64,000 nucleotides of DNA from OLB6 sp964467455 (GTDB lineage Bacteria > Bacteroidota > Ignavibacteria > Kapaibacteriales > Kapaibacteriaceae): positions 62,001-126,000 of the forward strand of contig CAYXQJ010000002.1 of assembly GCA_964467455.1 (NCBI GenBank), in the 5' to 3' direction. Made by a program: the position numbers and the translations under genes. The notes beneath the pieces were generated by a model. That model did no database searches and was not told the origin of the DNA. It saw nothing but the letters and a program-made list of their open reading frames with translations. Shown here piece by piece: positions 8,149 to 16,801 of the stretch (the first letter of the stretch is position 1; each line of letters starts with the position of its first letter).

Positions 8149-9477
8149 TTAGCGCGTACGGACCAGCGACGAAGCGGTGTTGCGGCGACCGTGGACCACG
8201 TTGAGTGACACGAACTGTCGGTTCGGCTTGCAACGTGCCTCGAACTCGTCGCGGAACTTCTCAATAAAGCCCTTGACCGGCCAGGCGGCAGCATCACCAA
8301 GCGCACAGATCGTATTCCCCTCGATGTTGGAGGCAACGGAATACAATGTATCGATGTCAGCCGATGTTGCATCACCGTGTTCAATGCGGTGCAGGATCTT
8401 TTCCATCCAGCCGCATCCTTCTCGGCATGGAGTGCACTGGCCACACGACTCATGGTGGTAGAAGTGTGCGATCCGCAGCGTCACCGCCACGATATCGGTG
8501 TCTTCGTCCATGACCATGATACCGGCAGTACCGATGTGGGTACCGAGCACCTTCAGAGATTCTTCATCCATGCGGACACCTTCGATCTCGTCGCCGCGCA
8601 GCGGCGGCATTGATGATCCACCGGGGATAATGGCCTTGATCTTCTTACCCCCCGGCACACCGCCGCAGTGATCGTAGATGATCTCTGTCAGGAGTGTTCC
8701 CGTGGGTAGTTCAAGAACTCCGGGTTTGTTCACATGTCCTGAGACGCCGTACAGGATCGTACCTGAGTGCCCCTTGGCACCGATCTGAGAATAGGCATCG
8801 GCACCCATCGTAATGATCGGCGGCACGGTGGCGATGGTCTCGACGTTGTTGATGGTCGTCGGCATACCCCAAAGACCCTTGTTGGCCGGGAACGGCGGCT
8901 TATACCGTGGGTAGGCACGATCCCCCTCAAGAGAGTTCATCAGCGAGGTCTCTTCACCACAGATGTAGGCACCAGCGCCCTTGTGAACCACGATATCGAT
9001 CACGTAGTCGTTCCCAAAGGTCTGCTTCATCTTCTCGCCAATGTAGCCCTTGGCATAGGCCTCATCGACGGCTGCTTGCATCAGATCCACCCACTTGTGG
9101 TATTCGCCGCGGATATAGATGAAGGCCGTCTTGATGCCCATGGCGTATCCAGCGATCAGGATCCCTTCGATCAACTGATGTGGATTGTATTCAAAGATCT
9201 GCCGATCCTTGAATGAGCCTGGTTCCGACTCGTCACCATTGATGGCGAGGTACTTGGGCTTGTCATTGCCCTTCGGCATGAAGCTCCACTTCAAGCCCGT
9301 TGGGAAACACGCGCCGCCGCGACCACGCAGGCCGGAGCGTTTTACTTCGTCGATGACTTCATCGGACGTCCGCTGAATGGCTTTGCGATATGCTCCATAC
9401 CCGCCATTGGCGACGTAGACATCTAGCTTATGCAGATCTGCGATCTTCGGCAGAACGATGTGCGGTGTGGTATACAT
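8149..9477 (-). CDS. nuoF: NADH-quinone oxidoreductase subunit F (NADH-binding, FMN, Fe-S)
   Basis: 442 residues. It takes electrons from NADH in the peripheral arm of respiratory complex I. Visible are the NADH/FMN region GLRGRGGACFPTGLKW (residues ~49-64), the FMN-site GDESEPGSFKDR, GAGAYICGEETSL, and the 4Fe-4S motif ESCGQCTPCREGCGWM with a later Cys in NTICALGDAAAWP. Other nuo subunits are not adjacent, so complex I genes are dispersed or nuoF lies apart. The ATG is 4 bases after a TATATTTG element. Confidence 0.96.
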   Translation of the reverse strand: MYTTPHIVLPKIADLHKLDVYVANGGYGAYRKAIQRTSDEVIDEVKRSGLRGRGGACFPTGLKWSFMPKGNDKPKYLAINGDESEPGSFKDRQIFEYNPHQLIEGILIAGYAMGIKTAFIYIRGEYHKWVDLMQAAVDEAYAKGYIGEKMKQTFGNDYVIDIVVHKGAGAYICGEETSLMNSLEGDRAYPRYKPPFPANKGLWGMPTTINNVETIATVPPIITMGADAYSQIGAKGHSGTILYGVSGHVNKPGVLELPTGTLLTEIIYDHCGGVPGGKKIKAIIPGGSSMPPLRGDEIEGVRMDEESLKVLGTHIGTAGIMVMDEDTDIVAVTLRIAHFYHHESCGQCTPCREGCGWMEKILHRIEHGDATSADIDTLYSVASNIEGNTICALGDAAAWPVKGFIEKFRDEFEARCKPNRQFVSLNVVHGRRNTASSLVRTR

Positions 9478-9481
9478 GGTG

Positions 9482-9489
9482 CAAATATA
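9482..9489 (-). promoter_or_regulatory. Putative -7 element directly before nuoF (leaderless)
   Basis: TATATTTG on the minus strand fits TAnnTTTG and is separated from the nuoF ATG by four bases. Confidence 0.5.
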
Positions 9490-9503
9490 GACAGCGGCCG
9501 TGT

Positions 9504-9902
9504 CTATAACCTATGCGCCAAGATCAGGGACAGCTTTTCGCGGGTGATGGGTTTTTCGACGTAGTCCCTGACCCCGTCGATGTTCAACGCGCGGCGGGCA
9601 TCCCGGTCGTCATTTGATGAGCTGACCATGTAGATGTCGATCGCCTTGGAAAGGCGGGTCCGGAGGGCCTGAAAGGCGTCCAAGAACTGCCAGCCGTCCA
9701 TAAACGGCATGTTGATGTCCACGATCAAGACATCTGGCAACGCATCGGCGGCGTGGGCATGCTCCTCGAGATAGCGCAGTGCTTCTTCGCCGTCCTTGAA
9801 CCAGCAAAATCCGATCTCGTCGCCCAGCCGCTGTAACATCCGCTCGGTAGTGAACTGATAGATCCTGTCGTCGTCGACCAGAGCGACCATGAGCTTACTC
9901 AT
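9504..9902 (-). CDS. Single-domain response regulator (CheY-like receiver)
   Basis: 132 residues, one receiver domain and no output domain. The acidic pocket (VDDDRIY near residue 8), the phospho-acceptor Asp in LIVDINMPFMDGW, the SSS after MV and the Lys in VEKPIT are all present. I chose the ATG at 9902 because the open frame before it is unlike any receiver and lies over the kinase gene. The first codons overlap the kinase stop by 8 bases, so the two form a two-component pair. Such lone receivers usually act through protein contact or a phosphorelay. Confidence 0.9.
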   Translation of the reverse strand: MSKLMVALVDDDRIYQFTTERMLQRLGDEIGFCWFKDGEEALRYLEEHAHAADALPDVLIVDINMPFMDGWQFLDAFQALRTRLSKAIDIYMVSSSNDDRDARRALNIDGVRDYVEKPITREKLSLILAHRL

Positions 9903-11400
9903 GCGAACCCTCCAGCGGTGACGCTGACAACACGATGTGGAACGTTGTCCCCGTTTCCGGTACACTTTCAACGGATACCGAGCCACCAAGAGACTCGACC
10001 ATGGTCTTGACCATGAACAAGCCCGTGCCTCGTCCCGATGCATTTCGATGGAACGTACTTCCAAGTCGGAACAGTCGTTCCCGATTCCTCTCAAGGTCGA
10101 TACCAACGCCATTGTCAGCGATCACGAGTACAACGCGGCCGTCGTCATCAATGCGGGTACTGATCTCGATCTTTGGACTGCGTTCCGGATGAGAGAATCG
10201 CAGAGCGTTATTCAGCAAGTGACGAATGATGGTCTCGAGGTAGAGCAACGGATATTCGATGATCGGCGCATCATCAGTATCGATATCGATGGTTGCCGCT
10301 GCATCGCGCAACGACGTTGCCAGTTGAGCCTTTACCGACATCACGACATCGCGAATGTAGATCTTCTCATTTCGCGGAGCTATCTCGTTTCGGATACGAA
10401 CTGCATCTCCGACCTCTTCGATCGTGCGTTCTAACGACTGGATCGCATCGAACATGGTCGATTCGAGGCGAGCACGTTCCGCAGCTTCTTCAGTTTCTCG
10501 CAAAAGTCCAAACAAGCTGACCAGACTGGTCAACGGTGCACGCAGTTGATGCGACACGAGATGATTGAATTCTTCCAGCCGATCACGTTGGTGAGCAAGC
10601 TCTCGTACCAATCGTTCAAGTGCTTCCTCACGTTCCTTGATCTCCGTGATGTCCTGCGTCGCCCCGTACAAGCGCGTGGGTTTACCATCAAGATGTTCTA
10701 CGGAAAAAAACACTCGGATCCATTTCTGACGATTGGCATTCACGACCATTCGGGTTTCGAGTACCGACGGCTGACCTAGTGACATCGCCTCGTCCATCGT
10801 CGCCAACATTCGGTCCATATCTTCGGCACTAAAGAAGCGCCGGATCGACTCTGTGTTCGGCACAAAGGTTTCATCGACCTCATGGATCTGGCGCACTTCA
10901 TCGGTCCAATAGGTCTGTTCCGTCGTAAGGTCGTGATACCAACCGCCAACCTTTGCGAGCGTATTCGTTGTATGTGCAAGCGTGTCACGTTCAACAATGC
11001 GGTCACGCAGCTGGATCTGATGCGTCACATCGCGCAACGTGCTGTGAAGCTCGATCACTCTGCCCGTGGCATCCTTCACGGCCACCGTGAACAAGACTGC
11101 CCAGACCGTCCGTTCGTCATCACCAACCAAACGAATGGTCATCGGTGTTGCCTGTGATGACCTGCTTGCCGTGTCGGTGAACACGTGCCGGGCTCTTTCG
11201 CGATCCGCCTCGTGAATACGGTCAATGAGCGACGTGCCGATCAGCTTCGCCGACGTGGAAAATACCTGCTGAGCAAGATTACTCGCATAGTGAATGATCC
11301 CGGCAGGGCTATGGAGGACAATGACCTCCGCCGGAACATCTGTTAACAGATGATCCAGCCCACGGGCAACATCAAGGTTCTGGTTGTGGGGGTGCGACAC
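9895..11400 (-). CDS. PAS-domain sensor histidine kinase
   Basis: 501 residues without membrane segments, so probably cytoplasmic. Two PAS-like domains (residues ~15-130 and ~145-265) precede a HisKA dimerisation domain whose phospho-acceptor His is in VSHQLRAPLTSL (about residue 289). The ATPase domain follows, with N-box LNNALRF, G1 DNGVGID and G2 GRGTGLFMVK. It should phosphorylate the receiver encoded just downstream. The signal sensed is unknown. The start is GTG at 11400. Confidence 0.92.
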   Translation of the reverse strand: MSHPHNQNLDVARGLDHLLTDVPAEVIVLHSPAGIIHYASNLAQQVFSTSAKLIGTSLIDRIHEADRERARHVFTDTASRSSQATPMTIRLVGDDERTVWAVLFTVAVKDATGRVIELHSTLRDVTHQIQLRDRIVERDTLAHTTNTLAKVGGWYHDLTTEQTYWTDEVRQIHEVDETFVPNTESIRRFFSAEDMDRMLATMDEAMSLGQPSVLETRMVVNANRQKWIRVFFSVEHLDGKPTRLYGATQDITEIKEREEALERLVRELAHQRDRLEEFNHLVSHQLRAPLTSLVSLFGLLRETEEAAERARLESTMFDAIQSLERTIEEVGDAVRIRNEIAPRNEKIYIRDVVMSVKAQLATSLRDAAATIDIDTDDAPIIEYPLLYLETIIRHLLNNALRFSHPERSPKIEISTRIDDDGRVVLVIADNGVGIDLERNRERLFRLGSTFHRNASGRGTGLFMVKTMVESLGGSVSVESVPETGTTFHIVLSASPLEGSHE

Positions 11401-11413
11401 GATGACACAAAAA

Positions 11414-11435
11414 TCTGACCTTTGGCTTTGTCAGA
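11414..11435 (-). terminator. Weak hairpin with T-run after the thiolase gene
   Basis: On the minus strand TCTGAC and GTCAGA pair (6 bp, 10-base loop) and are followed by ATTTTTG. It could attenuate transcription from the thiolase gene into the kinase gene. The stem is short, so this is tentative. Confidence 0.3.
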
Positions 11436-11500
11436 CAATGAGTATATCCACGTTTCTTACAACGACTTACGCGTTATTACGTACGCAGAACATCGAGCGA

Positions 11501-12709
11501 TCACACTCTCTCGATCACCACGCTGAGTCCTTGGCCGACGCCGATACACAGGGCCGCAGCACCAAGCCGAACATCGCGGCGCTGCATTTCTCGAGCAAGA
11601 TGTCCCAAGATCCGTGCCCCGCTCATGCCTAGCGGATGACCGATCGAGATCGCGCCTCCATTGACATTCACGCGTTCTTCATCGAGCTGCAATTCGTGTA
11701 CACAGGCCAAAGATTGAGCCGCAAAGGCCTCATTGATCTCCACAAGATCCAGGGCATCAACCGCTACGTCAGCTCGCTGACAGGCCTTGCGGATCGCGCC
11801 GACGGGTCCGATGCCCATGATCCTGGGATCTACTCCTACGGCAGCCGTTGATAGAATGCGGGCAAGTGCCCTGCCCCTTAACTCGGGATGATCCATGAGG
11901 AATCTTTCCGACACGATGAGCATGGCAGCAGCACCATCATTGAGCGAGGAAGAATTGCCCGGGGTCACACTGCCGCCCTTACGAAATGCCGGTTTCAACG
12001 TGGCGAGTTTCTCAAGGGTCGTGTCGGCACGTGGACCTTCATCGACAGTGACTAGTTTCGGATCTCCCTTTTTCTGCGGGATCTCTACACCGATGATCTC
12101 ATCACGAAACAAGCCCGCCTGTTGTGCTGCAACCGCACGTTCGTGTGAGCGAAGTGCGAAGGCATCTTGATCCTCACGACCAATGTTCCACTGTTCGGCG
12201 ACATTTTCCGCCGTCTCCCCCATCGACTCGAGCGGAAAGAGTTCTGCCATTTTCGGGTTGGGATACCGCCAACCAAGCGCCGTGTCATACGCCGTGAGAT
12301 TTCCGAACATGGCCGCTCCGGACACGTTCTTAGGAAGACTGTAGGGGGCGCGTGACATACTCTCAACACCACCGGCCACGATCACATCTGCTTCGCCACA
12401 TTTGACGGCGCGCGATGCTTGGATCGCCGCTTCCAACGATGAAGCGCAGAGTCTGTTCACCGTCACACCCGGCACGCTATCAGGTAAGCCGGCCAACAAT
12501 CCTGCCATGCGTGCGATGTTGCGGTTATCTTCACCGGCTTGATTTGCACAGCCCATGATCACGTCGTCGATGATCGACGGATCAATGCCCGTGCGATCGA
12601 CCAAGGTCTTGATCACATGGGCGGCCATATCGTCAGGACGGACAGAACTAAGGACGCCGCCGTATTTACCGACGGGTGTGCGGATGGGATCGATGATGTA
12701 GGCGTTCAT
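11501..12709 (-). CDS. Acetyl-CoA C-acyltransferase (thiolase)
   Basis: 402 residues. A thiolase that cleaves 3-ketoacyl-CoA or condenses acetyl-CoA. The nucleophilic Cys is in VNRLCASS (about residue 92). The C-terminal signatures NGGAISIGHPLGMSGAR and the catalytic Cys in AALCIGVGQG are intact, as is NEAFAAQS. Sequence alone cannot separate a degradative (FadA/PcaF) from a biosynthetic role. It lies downstream of valS with only the heptamer array between them. Confidence 0.93.
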   Translation of the reverse strand: MNAYIIDPIRTPVGKYGGVLSSVRPDDMAAHVIKTLVDRTGIDPSIIDDVIMGCANQAGEDNRNIARMAGLLAGLPDSVPGVTVNRLCASSLEAAIQASRAVKCGEADVIVAGGVESMSRAPYSLPKNVSGAAMFGNLTAYDTALGWRYPNPKMAELFPLESMGETAENVAEQWNIGREDQDAFALRSHERAVAAQQAGLFRDEIIGVEIPQKKGDPKLVTVDEGPRADTTLEKLATLKPAFRKGGSVTPGNSSSLNDGAAAMLIVSERFLMDHPELRGRALARILSTAAVGVDPRIMGIGPVGAIRKACQRADVAVDALDLVEINEAFAAQSLACVHELQLDEERVNVNGGAISIGHPLGMSGARILGHLAREMQRRDVRLGAAALCIGVGQGLSVVIERV

Positions 12710-12710
12710 G

Positions 12711-12738
12711 AGGGTTGAGGGTAGAGGGTTGAGTCAAA
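12711..12738. repeat. Heptamer array AGGGTTG / AGGGTAG
   Basis: Four phased 7-bp units (AGGGTTG, AGGGTAG, AGGGTTG, AGTCAAA) fill the space between the thiolase start and the valS stop. The complement of the same word occurs in frame inside the gene at 36284-37900. Confidence 0.8.
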
Positions 12739-15400
12739 GTGTAGAAAGGTTGCGTTCGATCTTTGCCACGGCATCTGTCCAGTCTGCAAGTTTCTTGCGT
12801 TCTGCTTCGACGACCTCTGGCTTGGCGCCACTGACGAATCCGGCATTGGAGAGTTTTTTCTCCACGCCGGCTATGGCACCTTGCAGCCGCGTGAGTTCCT
12901 TTTGAAGGCGTTCTTTCTCCTTCTCCAGATCAACAGCGCCTTCAACGACTAAGAAGGTCTCCAGGCCGCGCACCACATCGGCAACCGAACCTGCCGGCTT
13001 GGCCAAGCCGCTGCCGATGGTCAATTCGGAGCATCGTGCCAACGACATAATAACCTGACGTTGTTCTTCAATGAAGGGGAGCAACATCTGCTCACACGAG
13101 ATGGTCACCGGAAGCTTCTTGCCCGGTGGTATCGTCATCTCCGCGCGTTGACGTCGCAACGATTCCACGACCTGTTGTAGCAACTCAAATCGTTGTTCGA
13201 CATCGGCGTCAACAGATGCTGCATCACACACCGGCGCGGGCTGAACACTAATGCTCACCGTGGCCTCATGTCCGTACAGCCCATGCCACAGCTCTTCCGT
13301 CAGGAACGGCATCACCGGATGCAGGAGCTTGAGTGTTCCGTCAATGATATCGAATGCATGCTTCAAGATCGCTTGCTTATCGGCATCGGATGTCGATGCA
13401 GCGAGTTCGACCTTGACGATCTCGACGTACCAATCACAGAAGTCGCGCCAGATAAAATCGTACAACGACTTTGCATATTCCGTCAGACGATAACCAGCCA
13501 GTGCGTCGGTCGCCAGTCGAACCGTCGTGTTGTACCGCGACGTGATCCAGCGCTCACTCGTCGTCCCACGTCCAACACCCATCGCACCCTTCTGGGCTTG
13601 TGCATCATAGCCGATCTCATCGGCCTTCATCTGCAAGAATCGGCACGCATTCCACACTTTATTGGCAAAGTTGCGGCCGATCTCCATCGATGCGATGTCT
13701 TGAGTCTTCTCATCAATATCCAGGCGCACATCGGAGCCCATCGGCGCGAGATAGATCATCGTGAACCGAACGGCGTCAGCACCATATCGTTCGATGATAT
13801 CCAATGGGTCCGGTGAGTTGCCCAACGACTTCGAAAGCTTGCGTCCTTTACCGTCTCGAATGATCGACGTGAAGTAGACATCTTTGAACGGGATGCGTCC
13901 GTCAAACTTTACGGTGGCCATGATCATGCGCGCCACCCAAAAGAAGATGATGTCCGGTCCCGTCACCAACAAGTTCGTTGGCAGGTAGAAATCAGCTTGA
14001 TCACGGGTCGTCGTCATCGGCCACAGCCACGACGAGAACCACGTATCCAACACATCCGGATCTTGGGTAAGGGGCGTCCCAGGTTCGAGACCCAGCTTCG
14101 AGCAGGCCTCGTCAGCACTCCGGGCGGCGGTGAATCTTCCATCAGGTGCGTAATACACCGGAATGCGGTGTCCCCACCACAACTGACGCGAGATGCACCA
14201 GTCGCGAATGTTCGTCATCCAGCGCTCGTAGGTCTTGACCCAATGTTCCGGGTAGAATCGGATCTCTCCGTCCTGCACCACCTTGAGTGCCGGCGCCGCC
14301 AACGGTGCCATCTTGACGAACCACTGATCGCTAAGGTACGGTTCGACGGGTTCACCGCCACGCTCGGAAAAGCCAACGTTGTGGGTATAATCTTCCGATT
14401 TTTCCAGCAATTCGGCCTCTTCAAGGGCTTTCATCACGGCCTTGCGCGCTGCGAACCGCTCCAGCCCGGCAAAGGGTCCGGCCAGTTCGGTCAGATGGGC
14501 ATCCGGGCCAATGCACGACGGCATGGCAAGTCCATGGCGAAGGCCGATCTCATAGTCGTTGGGATCATGCGCCGGTGTGACCTTCACGCAGCCCGTACCG
14601 AATTCAGGATCGGCATAGTCATCTGCGATGATAGGAACTGCCTGGCCCCCTAATGGAACGATCACGTCTTTACCGATGAGATGGGCATACCGCTCATCGC
14701 GAGGGTTGACGGCAACGGCGACGTCGGCGAAGATGGTCTCCGGGCGCACCGTTGCAACGAGTAGTGTGCCGGAGCCATCGGCGAGATGATAGCGGAGGGT
14801 GACGATCTTTTCACGGACCTCTTTGAAGATCACTTCCTCGTCGGAAAGTGCGCTTTGGGCCACGGGAGACCAGTTGATGATCCGCTTGCCGCGATAGATC
14901 AGTCCTTCATCAAAGAGTTGGATGAATGTTTCCTGAACGGCTTCGGATGCCGACGGGTCCATGGTAAAGAGTGTGCGGTCCCAATCGCATGACACACCAA
15001 GTGTCCGAAGCTGCTTGAGGATGATGCCGCCATACTTTTCTTTCCACTCGAACACACGTTCGTTGAACGCATCGCGGCCAAGGTCGTGTCGTGTCTTGCC
15101 TTCTTTGCGCAACTCTTGTTCGACCTTCGTCTGCGTGGCGATGCCGGCATGGTCGATCCCAGGGAACCAGCACGATTCGGCACCGAGCTGGCGGTTCCAG
15201 CGGATGTACATATCCTGCAAGGTATTGTTTAGGATATGTCCGAAATGAAGGATGCCCGTAACGTTCGGAGGGGGCATCAAGATACTGTACGGTCGTTTCT
15301 CCGACGGCTGTGAGCGATAGATGCCCAGATCTTGCCATTGGGCATACCAACGTGCCTCTGAACCCGTGGGATCGTACGATTTGTCAATAAGATTACTCAT
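12734..15400 (-). CDS. valS: Valine--tRNA ligase
   Basis: 888 residues. It charges tRNA-Val. The class I motifs are PPPNVTGILHFGH (HIGH region, residues ~41-53) and KLSKS (KMSKS variant, near residue 520). An editing domain lies between them, and the C-terminal ~65 residues form the usual ValS coiled coil ending KIERNLSTL. I chose the ATG at 15400; a TTG three codons upstream is the alternative. A TATCTTTG element lies only 6 bases before this ATG. The following thiolase is probably on the same transcript. Confidence 0.96.
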   Translation of the reverse strand: MSNLIDKSYDPTGSEARWYAQWQDLGIYRSQPSEKRPYSILMPPPNVTGILHFGHILNNTLQDMYIRWNRQLGAESCWFPGIDHAGIATQTKVEQELRKEGKTRHDLGRDAFNERVFEWKEKYGGIILKQLRTLGVSCDWDRTLFTMDPSASEAVQETFIQLFDEGLIYRGKRIINWSPVAQSALSDEEVIFKEVREKIVTLRYHLADGSGTLLVATVRPETIFADVAVAVNPRDERYAHLIGKDVIVPLGGQAVPIIADDYADPEFGTGCVKVTPAHDPNDYEIGLRHGLAMPSCIGPDAHLTELAGPFAGLERFAARKAVMKALEEAELLEKSEDYTHNVGFSERGGEPVEPYLSDQWFVKMAPLAAPALKVVQDGEIRFYPEHWVKTYERWMTNIRDWCISRQLWWGHRIPVYYAPDGRFTAARSADEACSKLGLEPGTPLTQDPDVLDTWFSSWLWPMTTTRDQADFYLPTNLLVTGPDIIFFWVARMIMATVKFDGRIPFKDVYFTSIIRDGKGRKLSKSLGNSPDPLDIIERYGADAVRFTMIYLAPMGSDVRLDIDEKTQDIASMEIGRNFANKVWNACRFLQMKADEIGYDAQAQKGAMGVGRGTTSERWITSRYNTTVRLATDALAGYRLTEYAKSLYDFIWRDFCDWYVEIVKVELAASTSDADKQAILKHAFDIIDGTLKLLHPVMPFLTEELWHGLYGHEATVSISVQPAPVCDAASVDADVEQRFELLQQVVESLRRQRAEMTIPPGKKLPVTISCEQMLLPFIEEQRQVIMSLARCSELTIGSGLAKPAGSVADVVRGLETFLVVEGAVDLEKEKERLQKELTRLQGAIAGVEKKLSNAGFVSGAKPEVVEAERKKLADWTDAVAKIERNLSTL

Positions 15401-15406
15401 AAGAAA

Positions 15407-15414
15407 CAAAGATA
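15407..15414 (-). promoter_or_regulatory. Putative -7 element directly before valS
   Basis: TATCTTTG on the minus strand fits TAnnTTTG and ends 6 bases before the valS ATG. No Shine-Dalgarno sequence is visible. Confidence 0.5.
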
Positions 15415-15431
15415 CCTAGGAGCGAGAATCA

Positions 15432-15439
15432 TATATTTG
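15432..15439 (+). promoter_or_regulatory. Putative -7 element for the coiled-coil lipoprotein operon
   Basis: TATATTTG, identical to the element upstream of the tRNAs, lies in the divergent region between valS and the lipoprotein gene. It would give a leader of about 75 bases. No clear -33 TTG is seen. Confidence 0.45.
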
Positions 15440-15518
15440 TATCCGAATTGGGAACACGGCTTGGCCGTCCCAAGTATAAGCGTCGATTCAAACGTGTTTC
15501 GTATCACTGGGAGGACGT

Positions 15519-15872
15519 ATGGCATTCTGGAAAGAGCGTACGGGTGTTGTTGCAGCAGCAGCATTCGGCGCAGCTCTCGTGCTTACGTCGTGCACCTGTC
15601 ATATCAAGGAAGAGCAGCAAGCGATGATCAATCAGCTGCGGACCGAAGAGCGACAGTTGAACGACGACATTGCAAAGGCAGAGAAGGACAAATCGCGTAT
15701 CGGCAACGAGCTTGCTTCGCGTCAGGGCGATGTGCGCAAGTGCAATGAGCGCAAGGCCTTTGTGCAAGACAAGATGAACAAGTGGCCGAATATCTGGCCA
15801 GACTGGAATCCGAATCCGCCGGCACCGCCTGTGGAAGACGTTCAGACCACTACCACCAAAAAGAAGAAGTAA
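15519..15872 (+). CDS. Small coiled-coil lipoprotein
   Basis: 117 residues. The signal ends in the lipobox LTSC followed by a second Cys. A heptad-patterned coiled coil (residues ~30-85, Gln/Glu/Lys/Asp rich) follows, then a Pro/Trp segment (WPNIWPDWNPNPPAPP) and a TTTTKKKK tail. The last part could contact peptidoglycan or cell-wall polymers, but that is a guess. The next gene starts 15 bases later and is also a coiled-coil envelope protein, so they probably work together. Confidence 0.75.
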   Translation: MAFWKERTGVVAAAAFGAALVLTSCTCHIKEEQQAMINQLRTEERQLNDDIAKAEKDKSRIGNELASRQGDVRKCNERKAFVQDKMNKWPNIWPDWNPNPPAPPVEDVQTTTTKKKK

Positions 15873-15887
15873 GAAAGGACTACGACC

Positions 15888-16727
15888 ATGAAGAATCTCT
15901 TCCTGATCGCGCTCTTCTGTGGTGGACTGCTCGTTCCCGCCATGGCACAAGACCGCGTACCCCCGCCGCCGGAATCAAAGCCGGATAAAGAACTCGAATG
16001 CGATGAGGCCGATGCCCGCATTCAGAAGTATAAAGAGCAAAATGCAACCCTGCAGTCTAAGCTTGATGGATTGAAGGCCGACATCACTAAGGCCGAAGGC
16101 GATCTCGCCACGGCGGTAAGCGACCTCAAGAAGTGCAACGACGACATCTATTCGATGATCGGTGCCTCAGAAGCAGACGTCAACAGCTTCCGCGAGCGTC
16201 TTGGCCGCATTGAAGGTAAGGTTCGTGAGATGCAGCGTCTGAACGACGACCAACTGGCCGATCGCCAGGAGGAAGTCAAGGCTCTTGAAGCTGAACTCAA
16301 CGCCCTTCGCGGTGAGCGCGTCGCAGCTTTGCCGGAATTCTACGATCGCATCATCGCCTTGGCCCGTGACATCAAGGGTCTCTATCGCGAAAAGAAGATC
16401 AAGGGTTATACTGTTGGCACATGGGCTGAGAACCGCGACTGCTTGTGGAACATCTCCGGTCGTGCAGAGATCTACGGCGACCCATTCCAGTGGCCGAAGA
16501 TCTGGCAAGCCAACACCGACAAGATCAAGAATCCTGATATCATCCAGCCAGGATGGGTGTTGACCATTCCACCGGCCGGTCCGAAGACCGACGAGGAAAT
16601 GAAGGCCGAACGCAAGTATTGGCGCAAGAAGCGCGCTGCTGCTGAAGCCGCTGCCGCATCATCGACCACTGCTGCTCCGGGAACGCCGGCTACGAACACC
16701 ACCACGAAGACCGAAACCGGTAATTGA
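15888..16727 (+). CDS. Periplasmic coiled-coil protein with C-terminal LysM domain
   Basis: 279 residues with a signal peptide (LFLIALFCGGLLVPAMAQ). Residues ~40-150 form a long coiled coil. Residues ~175-230 match a LysM fold (YTVGTWAENRDCLWNISG at its start, WPKIWQANTDKIKNP, then QPGWVLTIP), a module that binds peptidoglycan glycans. The tail is Lys/Ala rich, then Thr/Pro rich. With the lipoprotein upstream it suggests a two-gene module linking the outer membrane to the cell wall. A strong terminator follows. Confidence 0.82.
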   Translation: MKNLFLIALFCGGLLVPAMAQDRVPPPPESKPDKELECDEADARIQKYKEQNATLQSKLDGLKADITKAEGDLATAVSDLKKCNDDIYSMIGASEADVNSFRERLGRIEGKVREMQRLNDDQLADRQEEVKALEAELNALRGERVAALPEFYDRIIALARDIKGLYREKKIKGYTVGTWAENRDCLWNISGRAEIYGDPFQWPKIWQANTDKIKNPDIIQPGWVLTIPPAGPKTDEEMKAERKYWRKKRAAAEAAAASSTTAAPGTPATNTTTKTETGN

Positions 16728-16755
16728 TCACCAAGTCAAGATAGTTACGCACATC

Positions 16756-16792
16756 ACGGCGACCTGCTTAGGCAGGTCGCCGTTTCTGTTTA
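16756..16792 (+). terminator. Intrinsic terminator after the LysM gene
   Basis: A 12-bp stem, ACGGCGACCTGC with GCAGGTCGCCGT, has loop TTAG and is followed by TTCTGTTT. It separates the envelope pair from phoH. Confidence 0.85.
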
Positions 16793-16801
16793 TTATCGCT
16801 T

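Noticed and set aside
13193..13816. 207-codon frame antisense to valS
   Set aside because: A complete valS with conserved motifs occupies the other strand.
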